Assembly (NCBI GenBank): GCA_037039925.1
Contig: JAXRKP010000211.1
Coordinates: forward strand, 200,001-264,000
DNA: 64,000 nt
DNA from: Doris montereyensis
Lineage: Eukaryota > Mollusca > Gastropoda > Nudibranchia > Dorididae
Direction: 5' to 3'
A program made the position numbers and the translations under genes. A model generated the notes under the pieces. That model saw nothing but the letters and a program-made list of their open reading frames with translations, did not search any database and had not been told where the DNA came from. Below are positions 1 through 12,418 of the stretch, one piece after another; within the stretch, counting starts at the first letter, position 1, and each line of letters opens with the position of its first letter.

Positions 1-120
1 GGCGGGACAAACGAGATTGCATATCCTGCAAAAAAAAATCACATTTGTGTATGGACACGTCACGATGTTTGTACTGCCAACCTTTTCGAATTGAAAATAT
101 AAACTCAGACCACACGGCTT

Positions 121-420
121 AATTTGATTTACCCATATCCACAACTAAGGTGATCTCCGGATTTCTGGTAGGATTTTTATTTTTGCCTGGACTGTCCTGT
201 AAACAGCCAGGGATCTTTAACGTGCACAGAGTGTTGTGATCTGCAGACGGGACCTGCTTTTTATTGTTTGTTTCCGATGGGACAAGGTGTCGATCCATCT
301 GCCTGGACTTGGGGAGGGGGAGGGAGGGGGGGTAGATTTTACTCCAAAAATATTCAACCGTCGCCGGGGACTACCGAAACCCTTACAACCTATGAGTTGA
401 TAGGAATGTAGTATACTTTT
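121..420 (-). mobile_element. Interspersed repeat, family C
   Basis: Plus-strand landmarks are ATCCACAACTAAGGTGATCT, CTGTAAACAGCCAGGGATCT, TTAACGTGCACAGAGTGTTG, TGATGGGAC-like and GGTGTCGATCCATCTGCCTG. The same set is found at 11,255-11,585 and, decayed, at 21,540-21,720. The left end carries TTTGATT, the remnant of an AAATC tail, which gives the minus orientation. Confidence 0.6.
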
Positions 421-1029
421 AAAAAAACGGAAACCGTTGCCACAACCCTCAGCCACCTGAGACCTTTAGCGAGCGTGATGATCATCGCTTTTCAATGGTT
501 CTCTTTCATTCTTTCTGTCTTTCTTTATCAGTTCCCATTCTACTTTCCCTTGTACGGGCTTAAATGCCCGAAATGATAGTTCTACAGGGTGCCCTGTCCT
601 GACCTTTTCTGTTTCCTACCGTGAAAGTTGAATTTCTTTGTTAACATTTCCTTAACGGTCTCATCTACGTCTTTGACAAGACCTTGCTTTCTTCATTTGC
701 CACCTTTTTCTCCCGTAAGACCTGTGCTAGATGCAACATGCCCAGGGCCCAGAGTCTGTCAGATGTCCAGGGCATGAGATTTGACCCCCTTTGACCCTGA
801 CTTCAGAAGCCAGCATCCCCAGAACTCCGAATCGTCGAAACCTCAAAACATTATGTAGAGAATGTAAGAAGTGGACCGTGGTACACATTACCTGTGAAGA
901 CACAGCCCATTTCAGACGAAAAACCTGTGGAGATCTGGCTGTCTTGATCGTTATCTTTCTATTTAACTGTAAGACATAGAGATACTTAGACCTACAATGT
1001 AATTAATGTATGGGGATTTCTCCACTCAC

Positions 1030-1113
1030 CTCCACAAGGCTATCCGCTCTTGTTTTATCAACGGACAAGGCCCGTAACTCTCTCTCCAAGTCTCTACATC
1101 TGTTCATGTAGTC
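1030..1113 (-). CDS. Internal exon of a coiled-coil protein gene (unidentified)
   Basis: An 84-nt, phase 0-0 exon on the minus strand. The acceptor is a pyrimidine-rich run ending in CAG just above 1,113 and the donor GTGAGT occupies 1,029-1,024. It encodes 28 residues beginning DYMNRCRDLERELRAL and rich in E, R, K and L with heptad-like spacing, so it is probably a coiled coil. It shares strand, phase and composition with the exons at 36,240-36,389 and 38,983-39,235, and I infer one gene with a very long intron. The protein family is not recognised. The splice signals are good; membership of the same gene is less certain, because other small exons may lie unseen in the repeats between. Confidence 0.6.
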
Positions 1114-1451
1114 CTGAGGATGACAAGACATACACAGGTTAAATTCAAAATGATGAGGAGAGTGTGGGGGGGGGGGGGGGATCACGCCAAAAAAGACTCG
1201 TAATCAATTCCAAGGCACAAAGTTAAGTCAAACTCCTTCATTTAAAGAAAGATATCCCCCCCCTGGTCTTCTCCCGCCTCCTGGCACCAAATATACACAC
1301 ATCAAAACAAAGAGTACAGGCTTCAGTTCCTTGTTAGGTGTTTTAAAACGAAATGTAAAGGAGGGAGCATAATCATAAAAGGTTTGGTGTTCATTCAAAC
1401 AAATCTTTGTATTGGTGGTGAATTTCTTTCTTCTGTAAAGCTAAAAACAAA

Positions 1452-1715
1452 ACCTCTTTTTTTTAAACAAGCAGAGCCGGAGTTCATCCGGTTTCTGTAG
1501 CGTGAAGTTGAACAGGTATTAATAATCACTTCCCAGCCAGGACGCTAGTCTGACGTAGGTTTTAACTCCCAAGCAAGTGCCTGTACCCATTTGCACCTGG
1601 GTAGAGTGGGGAACATGCGCGCCAAGTGTCTTTCCCAAGGAACACTACGACGGATCTAGCTTTGCTAGATCCGAACCCGGACCCAGTCCAACAGCCCAAC
1701 CGCTAGGCCACCGAC
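1452..1715 (-). mobile_element. tRNA-derived SINE, family A
   Basis: On the minus strand the head reads GGTGGCCTAGCGGTTGGGCT (A-box-like), then GTCCGGGTTCGGATC (B-box-like). The body includes CCTTGGGAAAGACACTT, CCCACTCTACCCAGGTGCAA and ATGGGTAC, and the tail ACGTCAGACTAGCGTCC. A second, oppositely oriented copy is at 30,205-30,462. Confidence 0.75.
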
Positions 1716-2127
1716 GACGCCCCAGCAGAATGACAGGCGTTGACAACGTCAGGGAGAAGAGACCTTTATCAAAAGGTTCGTACTTGAAGCTAGTATTGGA
1801 AACCAATAATCGATTACACCATGAGCGCAAACGGTGCGATTAGGACAAAAAGTTTTAAAAAATTATAAAGCAGACGACACGGCTGTGACAGAAGCAAAAA
1901 GCCTCAAGTCGTCACGGTACAATGACACGATCAATAAAAGAAATCGATTCGTTCCCATTAAACTGCCACATTGAATTGACTAGAAAGACAGTCGTTTTGT
2001 ATTCGTCCAGATACCTTTGTTTCTTCTTATTGTTCTTTTTTTTTCCCAATACTACAACTACTGCTGCTGCTACTACTACTTCGTTCATGTTAGATCTGAC
2101 ACATAACATCATGATGCGTGCGTGTGT

Positions 2128-2158
<31 letters not shown>

Positions 2159-2334
2159 ATGTATAGAAAGAAGGAATAGAGAGAGAGAGGGGTGGGAGAG
2201 AGAAAGGGGGAGAAAGAGGGGGAGAGAGAGGGTGAGAGAGGGAGAGAGAGGGGAAGAGAGAGGGGGAGAGACAGAGAGAGAAAGGGGGAGAGAGAGTCAG
2301 ACAGACAGACAGAGCGAGACAGCGCTGTTTGCTT

Positions 2335-2373
<39 letters not shown>

Positions 2374-2716
2374 TGATTGTGTGGTGGTGGTGGGGGGGGG
2401 GGAGGGACTGGGGGCTTCCACGGTGGCTCAAAGCTGGTTCCATAATCTGAAAGTTCAAATCTCCCCCACGGAAATGCTAGATATATATTTGGATATTTTG
2501 GTTGAAACGCCTTCCCGTTATCTGATTGGTTCGGAGAGCGCTTTTATCTGATTGGTTCAGTCTTTTGTCTTGTCGTCATTTTTTTCTAGACAATTCAAGA
2601 CATGTTCTGTCTCTAGACTGAATCTAGTCAAGGATATTAGGTCGCATTTCGGTACATCACTTCGTTGGTTCGAGGCAATCATATGCATGCACGGTCCAAT
2701 ATATGATAATAAATTA

Positions 2717-3300
2717 TATGCCCTGGTTCAATATTATAATATGTCCTGGTTCAATATTATAATATGCCCTGGTTCAATATTATAATATGCCCTGGTTCAA
2801 TATTATAATATGCCCTGGTTCAATATTATAATATGCCCTGGTTCAATATTATAATATGCCCTGGTTCAATATTATAATTCAATACTTAATATGCCCTAAT
2901 ATAATAATGCCCTGGTTGAATAATATAATATGCCCTGGTTCAATAGGACTTATAGTTCCAATACTATAATAGTACCCGTGGCCCTGGTTCAATAATATAA
3001 TATGCCCTGGTTCAATACTATAATATGCCCTGGTTCAATACTATAATATGCCCTGGTTCAATAATATAATATGCCCTGGTTCAATAATATAATATGCCCT
3101 GGTTCAATAATATAATATGCCCTGGTAATATAATATGCCCTGGTTCAATTATAATATGCCCTGGTTCAATAATGCCCTGGTTCAATAATATAATATGCCC
3201 TGGTTCCATACTATAATATGCCCTGGTTCAATAATATAATATGCCTGGTTCAATAATATAATATGCTGTGGTTCAATATTATAATATGTCTTGATTCAAC
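2717..3300. repeat. 23-bp AT-rich minisatellite
   Basis: About 22 copies of TGCCCTGGTTCAATATTATA + ATA and a CAATAATATAAT variant. Confidence 0.9.
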
Positions 3301-3749
3301 ACATGCCCCAGCATGTAGGCCTATCTCAGTTTAGTTTAAATTAAAATGTCAGGACGCCCCAATCATGTCCATCTAATGAAAAAATACAAAACAATAACAA
3401 CAGCAGCAACAACAACAAACACGCTCACAATAGACTAACGCTGAGTTATAGAACGCATAGAAACAGACAAAAGAGAGTTATTTAAAATCCAATTTAAACC
3501 GCCAACAACATTTCCTATCCTCCATCCAAGCTCTCTCGCGAGCAAACATAAAATCCTTTAGAAAGAAAGAAGAAAAATAATCACAAACACCCCCCCCCCC
3601 CCCCCCCTCCCCCCATTTTTCCAACCAAAAGACTGTAATGGACATGTATAAATATAGCATACTTTAAATAATTACAAATTCGTTGGCAGCGGTAAAAATC
3701 TTCCACACAAAGTTCAAAAGTCACAGTAGCAGATACCAAAATTAAACAG

Positions 3750-3780
<31 letters not shown>

Positions 3781-3968
3781 ACAACAACAACAAGAATAAG
3801 AACACCAGAGAACAAAACCGACGCAACATGGAAGAAAGAAGTAGTTTAGTAGTTTATGTGCGTGTAGCTAATGTAGTTTAAAAAAATCGACACTGAACGT
3901 TTGGAAACAAAAAGAAAAAAGCTATGACAGTCAGTCGGGCCGGCTCGGGTTTATAATCACTGTCCTTA

Positions 3969-4350
3969 GTTGTAATTACACATTTATCTGACTATTTTGG
4001 AGTTGTAATAACTACACATTTATCTGACTATTTTCGAATTATAATAACTACACATTTATCTGACTATTTTCAAGTTATAATAAATACACATTTATCTGAC
4101 TATTTTTGGAGTTATAATAACTACACATTTATCTGACTATTTTGGAGTTGTAATAATTAACATATTATCTGACTATTTGGGAGTTTTAATCATTACACAT
4201 GTATCTGACTTTTTGGAGTTATAATAACTACACATTTTTATCTGACTATTTTGGAATTATAATAACTACACATTTATCTGATTATATTTAAGTCATAATA
4301 ACTACACATTTATCTGACTATTTTGAAGTCATAATAAACCACATGTTTCT
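3969..4350. repeat. 36-bp minisatellite
   Basis: About ten degenerate copies containing ACTACACATTTATCTGACTA followed by TTTTGGAGTTATAATA. Confidence 0.85.
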
Positions 4351-4611
4351 GACTATTTTGGAGATGCCGAATTGCAATTCTGACTATTGTAAAAAGTTAT
4401 AATAAAACTAATTATTGACTATTTTTCGTTTGTCTACAAATATACTTGACTATTTTGTGTCCTAATATTAAGATGAATTTTCAGTCATAATAACTATAAT
4501 TTAGAGCTATTTTGTTTTCACATTTAACTAGAGGGTGTATATGTAATTAAGACAATAATATTAATAACTACAAAAATTGAAAAAAATGGAATTTAATAAA
4601 AACATGTATCT

Positions 4612-4829
4612 GACTAATAATAATAATAATATCTGATATTAATAATAATAATAATAAAACTAATTATTCGGTCTCCGTTTATTAATAATAATAATGATGA
4701 TGATGATGATGATGAATAAGATGAATTTTCACTTTCAAACTGATAACTTTAATAATTTTGTTTTAATAATAATAATAAGGTAATAATAATAATAATGATA
4801 ATACAATGATATAAATAATAAAATAATAA

Positions 4830-4881
<52 letters not shown>
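4612..4881. repeat. (AAT)n-rich microsatellite region
   Basis: Interrupted (TAA)n and (GAT)n arrays; the longest uninterrupted part is about 4,832-4,880. Confidence 0.9.
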
Positions 4882-4917
4882 GTTCTGTTCCGACAACATA
4901 ATTTCCAAACATGCAGT

Positions 4918-5778
4918 CCCCAATAATAAAACACCATGATACAATCACATGCAAACACCATGATAGCATCACATGCAAACATCATGATACCATCACATGC
5001 AAACACCATGATACAATAATACAAACACCATGATAGCATCAATGCAAATACATGATACAATCACATGCAAACATAATAATAATGCAAACACCATGATACC
5101 ATCGCATGCAAACACTATGATACCATCACATGCAAACACTATGATACAATCACATGCAAACACCATGATACCATCACATGCAAACACCATGACACAATCA
5201 CATGCAAACACATGATACAATCACATGCAAACACCATGATACAATCACATGCAAACATATGATACAATCACATGCAAACACCTGATACCATCACATGCAA
5301 ACACCATACAACATGCAAACACTATGATACAATCACATGCAAACACCATGATACAATCATATGCAAACACCATGATACAATCACATGCAAACACCATGAT
5401 ACCATCACATGCAAACACCATGATACAATCACATGCAAACACCATGATACCATCACATGCAAACACTATGATACAATCACATACTATGATATCACATGCA
5501 AACACTATGATACCATCACATGTAAACACCATGATACCATCACATGCAAACACTATGATACCATCACATGCAAACACCATACAATCACATAAACACCATG
5601 ATACCATCACATGCAAACACTATGATACCATCACATGCAAACACTATGATACCATCACATGCAAACACCATGATAACATCACATGCAAACACCATGATAC
5701 CATCACATGCAAACACCATGATACCATCACATGCAAACACCATGATACAATCACATGCAAACACCATGATACCATCAC
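4918..5778. repeat. 24-bp minisatellite, open on both strands
   Basis: About 35 copies of ATGATACCATCACATGCAAA + CACC with a few partial units. Because 24 is a multiple of three, frames stay open on both strands and yield repetitive translations (HANTMIPS, VFACDGIM). There is no sign of a real gene. Confidence 0.92.
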
Positions 5779-5831
5779 AGCCGACTATGATAGGCTGGCA
5801 ACGGGCATTCGCCCTAATAAAAGATAAAGAT

Positions 5832-6088
5832 TGATGTATGGTCCGTATCCCCGCACGTGCAGGCTCACCGACTCTATATCATTTATACCCCAGCATCCCA
5901 TGTCATTCAATCAAAATCTTTCTCAACTTCTGGGGGAACATACAGCACACACGCCTGTTAGGCTTTTTCGTACTAACACTCTGACAAGATCTTTCTCTAC
6001 CTACAGCTGGGTACCCATTCATACCTGAGTCAAGTGAGGAAAGTAGAGTAAAATACCTTTCCAAAGGTACAACGTTGTGAAAAAGGAA
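5832..6088 (-). mobile_element. SINE, family B
   Basis: Plus-strand landmarks are GCAGGCTCACCGACTCTATA, ACAAGATCTTTCTCTACCTA, GCTGGGTACCCATTCATACC, TGAGTCAAGTGAGGAAAGTA and GTACAACGTTGTG. The same landmarks in the same order occur at 49,905-50,110. The tRNA-like head is lost or replaced by a poly-G/T region in this copy. Confidence 0.65.
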
Positions 6089-6397
6089 GAAAAAAGCCCC
6101 AAGGGGTGAGGGGGGGGGGGGTTTGGTTTGTCTTCGTCTTTTTTTAAAATAAATTTTCTGGCATTCAATTACTTTGTTGCTGCGCATGTCCACGCTCAAG
6201 TAAAATAATTGTAAATAGCACATTTTTGGGATGGGGAACTCATGCTATACACAAACACACTCACACGAACACGTTAGTCCTTACGGAGTAATGGCGCCAT
6301 GAAGGAGGCAAGCACAAACCATCCAAACACCAAGGAGTGGATACGGATATAGACATTTACCCATGACAATGACAATACTGTTAACACACCCCCACCC

Positions 6398-6439
<42 letters not shown>

Positions 6440-6536
6440 TCACTTCCAGCCAGAGACAGATAAATATGTAGATTGGTAATTGGGTTAAAGAGGCAGATAA
6501 ACATGAGAGAATTTCTCATGATCAGAGACAGATAAG

Positions 6537-6548
6537 AAGAAGAAGAAG

Positions 6549-6579
<31 letters not shown>

Positions 6580-6810
6580 GAAGAAGAAGAAGAAGAAGAC
6601 GAAGAAGAAGAAGAAGAAGAAGAAGAAGAAGAAGAAGAAGAAGAAGAAGAAGAAGAAGAAGAAGAAGAAGAAGAAGAAGAAGAAGAAGAAGAAGAAGAAG
6701 AAGAAGAAGAAGAAGAAGAAGAAGAAGAAGAAGAAGAAGAAGAAGAAGAAGAAGAAGAAGAAGAAGAAGAAGAAGAACGAAGAAGAAGAAGAAGAAGAAG
6801 AAGAAGAAGA
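6537..6810. repeat. (GAA)n microsatellite, about 270 bp
   Basis: Almost pure polypurine AAG/GAA with a few single-base interruptions. A (CA)n tract lies just upstream at 6,399-6,436. Confidence 0.95.
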
Positions 6811-7488
6811 TGGTGGCGTTAATATCAGCAAGGATAACAACACATACTATACAGTTACAAATGATACAGATGTCAACTTCATAATTTCACTTAGCGGTGT
6901 GGAAGCCACTTCAGACACCCTACCCACGCAGCCATTGGCCCCTCTACACAAAACTCACTGGTTTGTACAATGTATTTCCCCCTTCTTCTTTTTGTAAAGT
7001 CCATGACCCAATATTACCGGATAAAAAAAAAAATTAAAAACGTGACAACTAAAGGAAGCTTCAATCTGTCGCCGGGTGAGACAAACTTGGTAAGAGGCGA
7101 ATAAGAGCAAGAAAAATGTCCAAAGATGGGGAAATTACGATAGAAACCATTGCTGACTTCAGTCGGGAGTCTGGAAAGTGAAGACCCAACTATTTCAGCG
7201 AAGAAGACATAGGTTTGTCTTTGTCTTGTTTTGGCGACCTGGGGATGGAGGCTTATAGAACGATGTTTTAAGAAGGAGATTGATTTGTGGGTTGGAGGTT
7301 GTTTATTGCTGCTTGCTGGGGGGGGGGGGTTATCTGCTCAACCTAATCTTGAAGTAGATTGTTGGCTATATTGGATACTACATAATTTATGTAATATATT
7401 TGGAGACAAAGAGCGTAAGGCAAGACCAAACCGTACTGTTGATATATTAGCATGGTATGTGCTGCCTGGCGTGCTGCGTGTAGAGGCA

Positions 7489-7892
7489 TTGTGGCGTAGT
7501 CGGTAGTGTTGCGAGTTTTGCAATCAGGAAAAATTGGTTCCAAAGCCTCACTGGCCCAATGGTACAATCGGTAGTGTTGTGAATTTGTAATCACGACAAA
7601 ATCCAAACTGACTGGCCCAAACAATCGGTAGTGTTGCGAGTTTGTAATCACGACAAAAATTGGTTCCAAACCCTGACTGACCCAATGGTACAATCGATAG
7701 TGTTATGAGTTTGTAATCACGACAAACTTGGTTCCAAGCCCTGACTGGCGCAGTGGCACATTCGGTAGAGTTGTGAGTTTGTAATCAATGCGACACTGAT
7801 TCGAGACCTTGTCTGTCCCAGTGGCGCAATTGGTGGCACTGTGAGTTTTTTTAGTCACAACGACACTGGTTCCAAACCCTGGTTGGCCCAAG
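7489..7892 (+). repeat. Tandem array of about six tRNA-like 61-70-bp units
   Basis: Units begin near 7,491, 7,552, 7,613, 7,677, 7,745 and 7,815. A typical unit has TGGCGCAGTGGCACATTCGG + TAG (A-box-like), then GTTGTGAGTTTGTAATCACG (a stem-loop whose loop contains TTTGTAA) and TTGGTTCCAAACCCTGAC (B-box-like). They are not good tRNA genes: acceptor stems are absent and units are too short or diverged. They look like a repeated SINE head. Confidence 0.65.
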
Positions 7893-8164
7893 ATATGGAG
7901 ACATTTAGCCCAAGAAGAAGTAAACGACGTGCTGGGGTAAGGTAAGGTCGGTGTACGTGCACTTGTGTGGGAATACAGACTATGAAATCCATCGTTATCT
8001 TTGTAGATATCATAATAGTATTAATAGTGTGTTGTCTATGTAGCTTAGCCAGTGCCACGGTCCGTTCCCGCTTAGATTTTTTTTTACAGGACAGTGGACA
8101 TTTGCCTTACTCATGCACGAGTTGGGCTTATTGGCTTTCTCGTGACACAGGCTGGTTGTTAAGC

Positions 8165-8430
8165 TGATTCATCATCGTCGACGTCATCATTCATCATCCT
8201 CACCATCACTATCATCGCCTTTAACCCGAGACCAGGGTATAGGCACGAACAACAGACTTCCATTTCTTCCTTTCTTTGGGGGGGATGTCTTGCTAAGCCA
8301 GTCCACAAAAGCCTCCTTTTCTTCAAGCTATCCTCCACTATCCAACTCCACTCGTTCTTGGCCTGTCCCTATGTCCTCTATCCCTGTGGGTTCCACTGAA
8401 AGGGCACTGAGGTTTTCAGAGCGTGCGCCC
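8165..8430 (-). mobile_element. 5'-truncated RTE-like LINE 3' end with GATGAT-rich tail
   Basis: The minus strand from about 8,430 gives PFQWNPQG and WSWIVED-like pieces of an RTE C-terminus, then a degenerate end. A tail of GATGAT and related triplets (8,168-8,216 on the plus strand as CATCAT/CACCAT) follows. Short microsatellite tails are usual for RTE elements. It resembles the 3' part of the element at 39.7-43.16 kb (WNLQG at about 39,885). Only about 260 bp remain. Confidence 0.45.
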
Positions 8431-8855
8431 TAGTGTTAATATGGCTATTTATGTACCCAAATCGTCACCATGACAACTCGTGGAATTTTGGAATAACTCT
8501 TGGTCGCCAATAAATGTTACCTTCTTCAATCAACAAAAGACTTGGTTTTGGGTTGGGTTTTTTGTTATTCAACGCATGCGTGACGCCCTCTATCATTTCC
8601 ACTGTCTTGAGAAGCGGTCGAGGCAAATAAATACATATTCCTTCCTACCCGTGAATCAAAACAAAATATAAAAACTGTTAATGACTGTTAAGCTGCGATA
8701 CTGTTATCGCCATTGATGATCAAATTGTGTAAACCAGTATCGCACAACATATCAGCAAATCCGCCTTTACACTTTACACTTCATAATGCGTAGATCACAG
8801 CAAGATTTGACAACGATCAAACTGCATGCAATTTGGAATGACACCTCGGGAGAGC

Positions 8856-8976
<121 letters not shown>

Positions 8977-9466
8977 GATAGAGCCAGAGAGACAACACGT
9001 CGCGACACGTCCATCACGACAAAGTCGATGGTTGACAATGACAATGACAATGACAGTGGTCACTGCACAGACAAGGCAGTGGCGGCCGTTAAAAAAATTA
9101 AACGCTGGGGCAATAAAACTTAACGGGAATCGATATGTGAATGGAGGACATCATGGAAAGGTGACAGCCAACCAGACAGCCACGGTTCAAACACCACGTG
9201 TCATCATGACTTACTGGATCGGGTAAGGGTTCACAGGGGTACGAGGGCTGCATTAATCAAAGCTATCACCCCAACACTATTATTTCTAACCAAACCGCCA
9301 CAAAGCAGTATCTGTTGTTTGAGTAGAAGAAACCTGACGCGAGCTCCCCATTCGAATCAATCTTCCATCTTTATGATTCGTTACATTTTTCCCTTTGCTT
9401 TTAATAACAATACACGCACCTAATAAAAAAATCATTATGATGATAACAATTACTTCTGCTGCTACT

Positions 9467-9508
9467 GGTACAACCACTACCACTACAACTACTACTCACT
9501 ACTACTAT

Positions 9509-9544
<36 letters not shown>

Positions 9545-9738
9545 CACTACTACTACTACTACCACTACTACCAATACTACTACTCTCACTACTACTATTA
9601 CTACTACTACCACTACCACTACTACTATTACTACTACTACTACTACCACTACTACCACTACTACTATTACTACTACTACTACCAGTACTACCTACAACTA
9701 CTACTCACTACTACTATTACTACTACTACTACTACTAT

Positions 9739-9821
<83 letters not shown>

Positions 9822-9898
9822 AATACTACTACTACTACTACTACCACCACCATCACTACTACTACTACTACTACCACTACTACTACTACTACTACCAA

Positions 9899-9930
<32 letters not shown>

Positions 9931-9977
9931 TCACTCACTACTACTACTACTACTACTTTTACTACTACTACCACCAT

Positions 9978-10010
<33 letters not shown>

Positions 10011-10031
10011 GTTTACTACTACTACCACCAT

Positions 10032-10088
<57 letters not shown>

Positions 10089-10092
10089 CACT
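9467..10092. repeat. (ACT)n microsatellite, about 620 bp
   Basis: Long ACT array with ACC, ATT and AAT variant triplets. It reads open in several frames, which gives low-complexity translations. Confidence 0.95.
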
Positions 10093-10529
10093 ACTGCCAT
10101 GACTACTTCAACTTCTGATGTTGTTGACATAACAATAACAACAAAACCCACACCACATAATAATTATTATAACATTGTAATCGAAGCCAATGCTAAAAGC
10201 GGTGGATGGAAACGATCAATTTAATACCAGCCATGAGAAAATGTGATAACCTAGACTAGACTGTATGGTATGGCTGCGTAGCGACCGGTTAGGGAAAGCC
10301 ACCACCCCTATCTTGTACTTGTACTTCAAACTACATGCTAGCATTTTGTAGTTTGAAGTATATTTTTGAAAGCAACTCACCTCAGTTTTTTTTTTAATGA
10401 GTTTCCAAGATTGTTTTACAGTTCCGGGTGGACTGAAGCTTGTTTGTGCTTCGTTGAATCCATTTTCTTTGGGTTGGGATCTGGTTTTGAAGTTTTTGCT
10501 TTTGTGGCTTGAGTTTGTATTTGTCTATC

Positions 10530-10534
10530 TGTGT

Positions 10535-10582
<48 letters not shown>

Positions 10583-10602
10583 GAAAGAAAGACAAGACAT
10601 AC

Positions 10603-10679
<77 letters not shown>

Positions 10680-10680
10680 G
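10530..10680. repeat. (TG)n and (GATA)n microsatellites
   Basis: (TG)n at 10,530-10,578 and (GATA)n at 10,607-10,678, with a short spacer. Confidence 0.95.
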
Positions 10681-11092
10681 GCAGACAGACAGAGACAGTG
10701 AGATAGATGGGAGACAGAGAAAACATAAAGAGAAAGCGATAGGCTGATTCGAGAGGGGGGGGAGGGGGGGGGTAGGGAATCCTTGCAAAAGATTGACAAA
10801 CGTTCTGGTCTATCGAGTTTTAAAAGACCGAGTATCATTTTGCCATAACATTATATGTCAAATATAAATGTACATACAAATAAACCATTTGATAAGACAA
10901 AGAAAGAGAAAAGGCCGCGGTCGTACACAACACGTTTCAATTACTTGACACGCCTCGTGGTAATCCACAGCTCAAGGCAAATCCGTGATTGAGATCCCTG
11001 GCTGCAAGTATGTATGCAAATGCAATAGCTACCTGATATCCCTCTTATCGATTACAATGGTACCCCTCCCTACCTACCTCCTTTCGCTCCCC

Positions 11093-11140
<48 letters not shown>

Positions 11141-11254
11141 TATGCTCACCTCCCCTTACAGGCCCTAAAAAAGCTTACCCTTTATAAAGGACAAAATCCA
11201 GGTTCCTGTGTGCGTGCTATACCGCGTAATACAAATTGGCGTTTAAACTTGCTT

Positions 11255-11588
11255 TGATTTGATTTGATTTGATTTGATTTGATTTGCCCTCATCCACAAC
11301 TAATATGATCTCGGTTTTTTTTTGTTTGGAAAGATTTTGTTTTAATTTTGCCCAGGTTTCCTTGTAAACAGCCATGGAATCTTTAGCGTGCGCAGTATTG
11401 TAATCTCCACACACGAGACCCACTTTTTACCATCCGTCCCTGATGGGACTAGGTGTCGATCCACCTACCTGGACCGGGGGGGGGTAGGTTTAACTCAAGA
11501 AAATGTTTCAACCGTCGACGAGGTTTGCACCCACAGCCTTTAGGTTAGGGAGGCCAACAGCTTGCCTCCGTACCACCGAGTCGGAGAC
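11255..11588 (-). mobile_element. Family C repeat with (AAATC)n tail
   Basis: The left end is six TTTGA units (an AAATC tail on the minus strand), followed by CATCCACAACTAATATGATC, TTGTAAACAGCCATGGAATC, GATGGGACTAGGTGTCGATC and ACCGTCGACGAGGTTTGCAC. The latter, inverted, resembles a tRNA B box. It is the best preserved copy in the window. Confidence 0.65.
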
Positions 11589-11745
11589 GGACAATAAACA
11601 GGGCGTACCGTGTGCAGATCACAACACTGTCCACGTTAAAGATCCCTTAGCTGTTTACAGGGCAGTCCGGGCAAAATTAAAAATTCTACCCAAAACCCCG
11701 ATATCACCACAGCTGTTGTGGGTGTGGGTTAATCAAATCAAATGA
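11589..11745 (+). mobile_element. Family C repeat fragment, head-to-head with the preceding copy
   Basis: It reads CGTGTGCAGATCACAACACT, GTTAAAGATCCCTTAGCTGT, TTACAGGGCAGTCCGGGCAA and ends AATCAAATCAAATG, the inverse of the landmarks in 11,255-11,588. Confidence 0.6.
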
Positions 11746-11811
11746 AATGTCTGTCTGAGTGTGTATGTGTGTGTGTTGTTGTTTTTAAAGATCTTTTCAA
11801 ACGTGTCGTGT

Positions 11812-12418
11812 CTCCTCCTCCTCCTCCTCCTCCTCCTCTTCTTCTTCTTCTTCTTCTTCTTCGTCTTCTTCTTCTTTCTTCTTCTTCTTTCTCCTTGTCG
11901 CTCCTCTTCTTCTTCTTCTTCCTCCTCCTCTTCTTCTTCTTCTTCTTCTTCGTCTTTCTTCTTTCTTCTTTTCTTTCTTCGTCTTCTTCTTCTTCTTCTT
12001 CTTCTTCTTCTTCTTCTTCTTCTTCTTCGTCTTCTTCTTCTTTCTTCTTCTTTTTCTTCTTCTTCTTCTTCTTCGTCTTCGTCTTCTTCTTCTTCTTCTT
12101 CTTCTTCTTCTTCTTCTTCTTCTTCTTCTTCTTCTTCTCCTCCTCCTCTTCTTCTTCTTCTTCTTTCTTCTTCTTCTTCTTTTCTTCTTCTTTCTTCTTC
12201 TTCTTCGTCTTCTTCTTCTTCTTCGTCTTCTTCTTCTTCTTCTTCTTCTTCTTCTTCTTCTTCTTCTTCTTCTTCTTCTTTTCTTCTTCTTCTTTCTTCT
12301 TCTTCTTCTTCTTCTTCTTCTTCTTCTTCTTCTTCTTCTTCTTCTTCGTCTTCTTCTTCTTCTTCTTCTTCTTCTTCTTCTTCTTCTTCGTCTTCTTCTT
12401 CTTCTTCTTTCTTCTTCA
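11812..12418. repeat. (TCT)n microsatellite, about 600 bp, homopyrimidine
   Basis: TCT/TCC triplets with occasional CGT interruptions and frame slips. The right edge joins the 3' end of a family D repeat. Confidence 0.95.

Noticed and set aside
791..979. Short plus-strand frame with CRECKKW near 850
   Set aside because: Only 62 codons, no recognised family, no splice or promoter evidence; the cysteine spacing is too weak to call a zinc finger.
4918..5778. CRISPR-like appearance of regularly spaced short repeats
   Set aside because: Units are contiguous tandem copies without unique spacers, in a eukaryotic intron-rich context.
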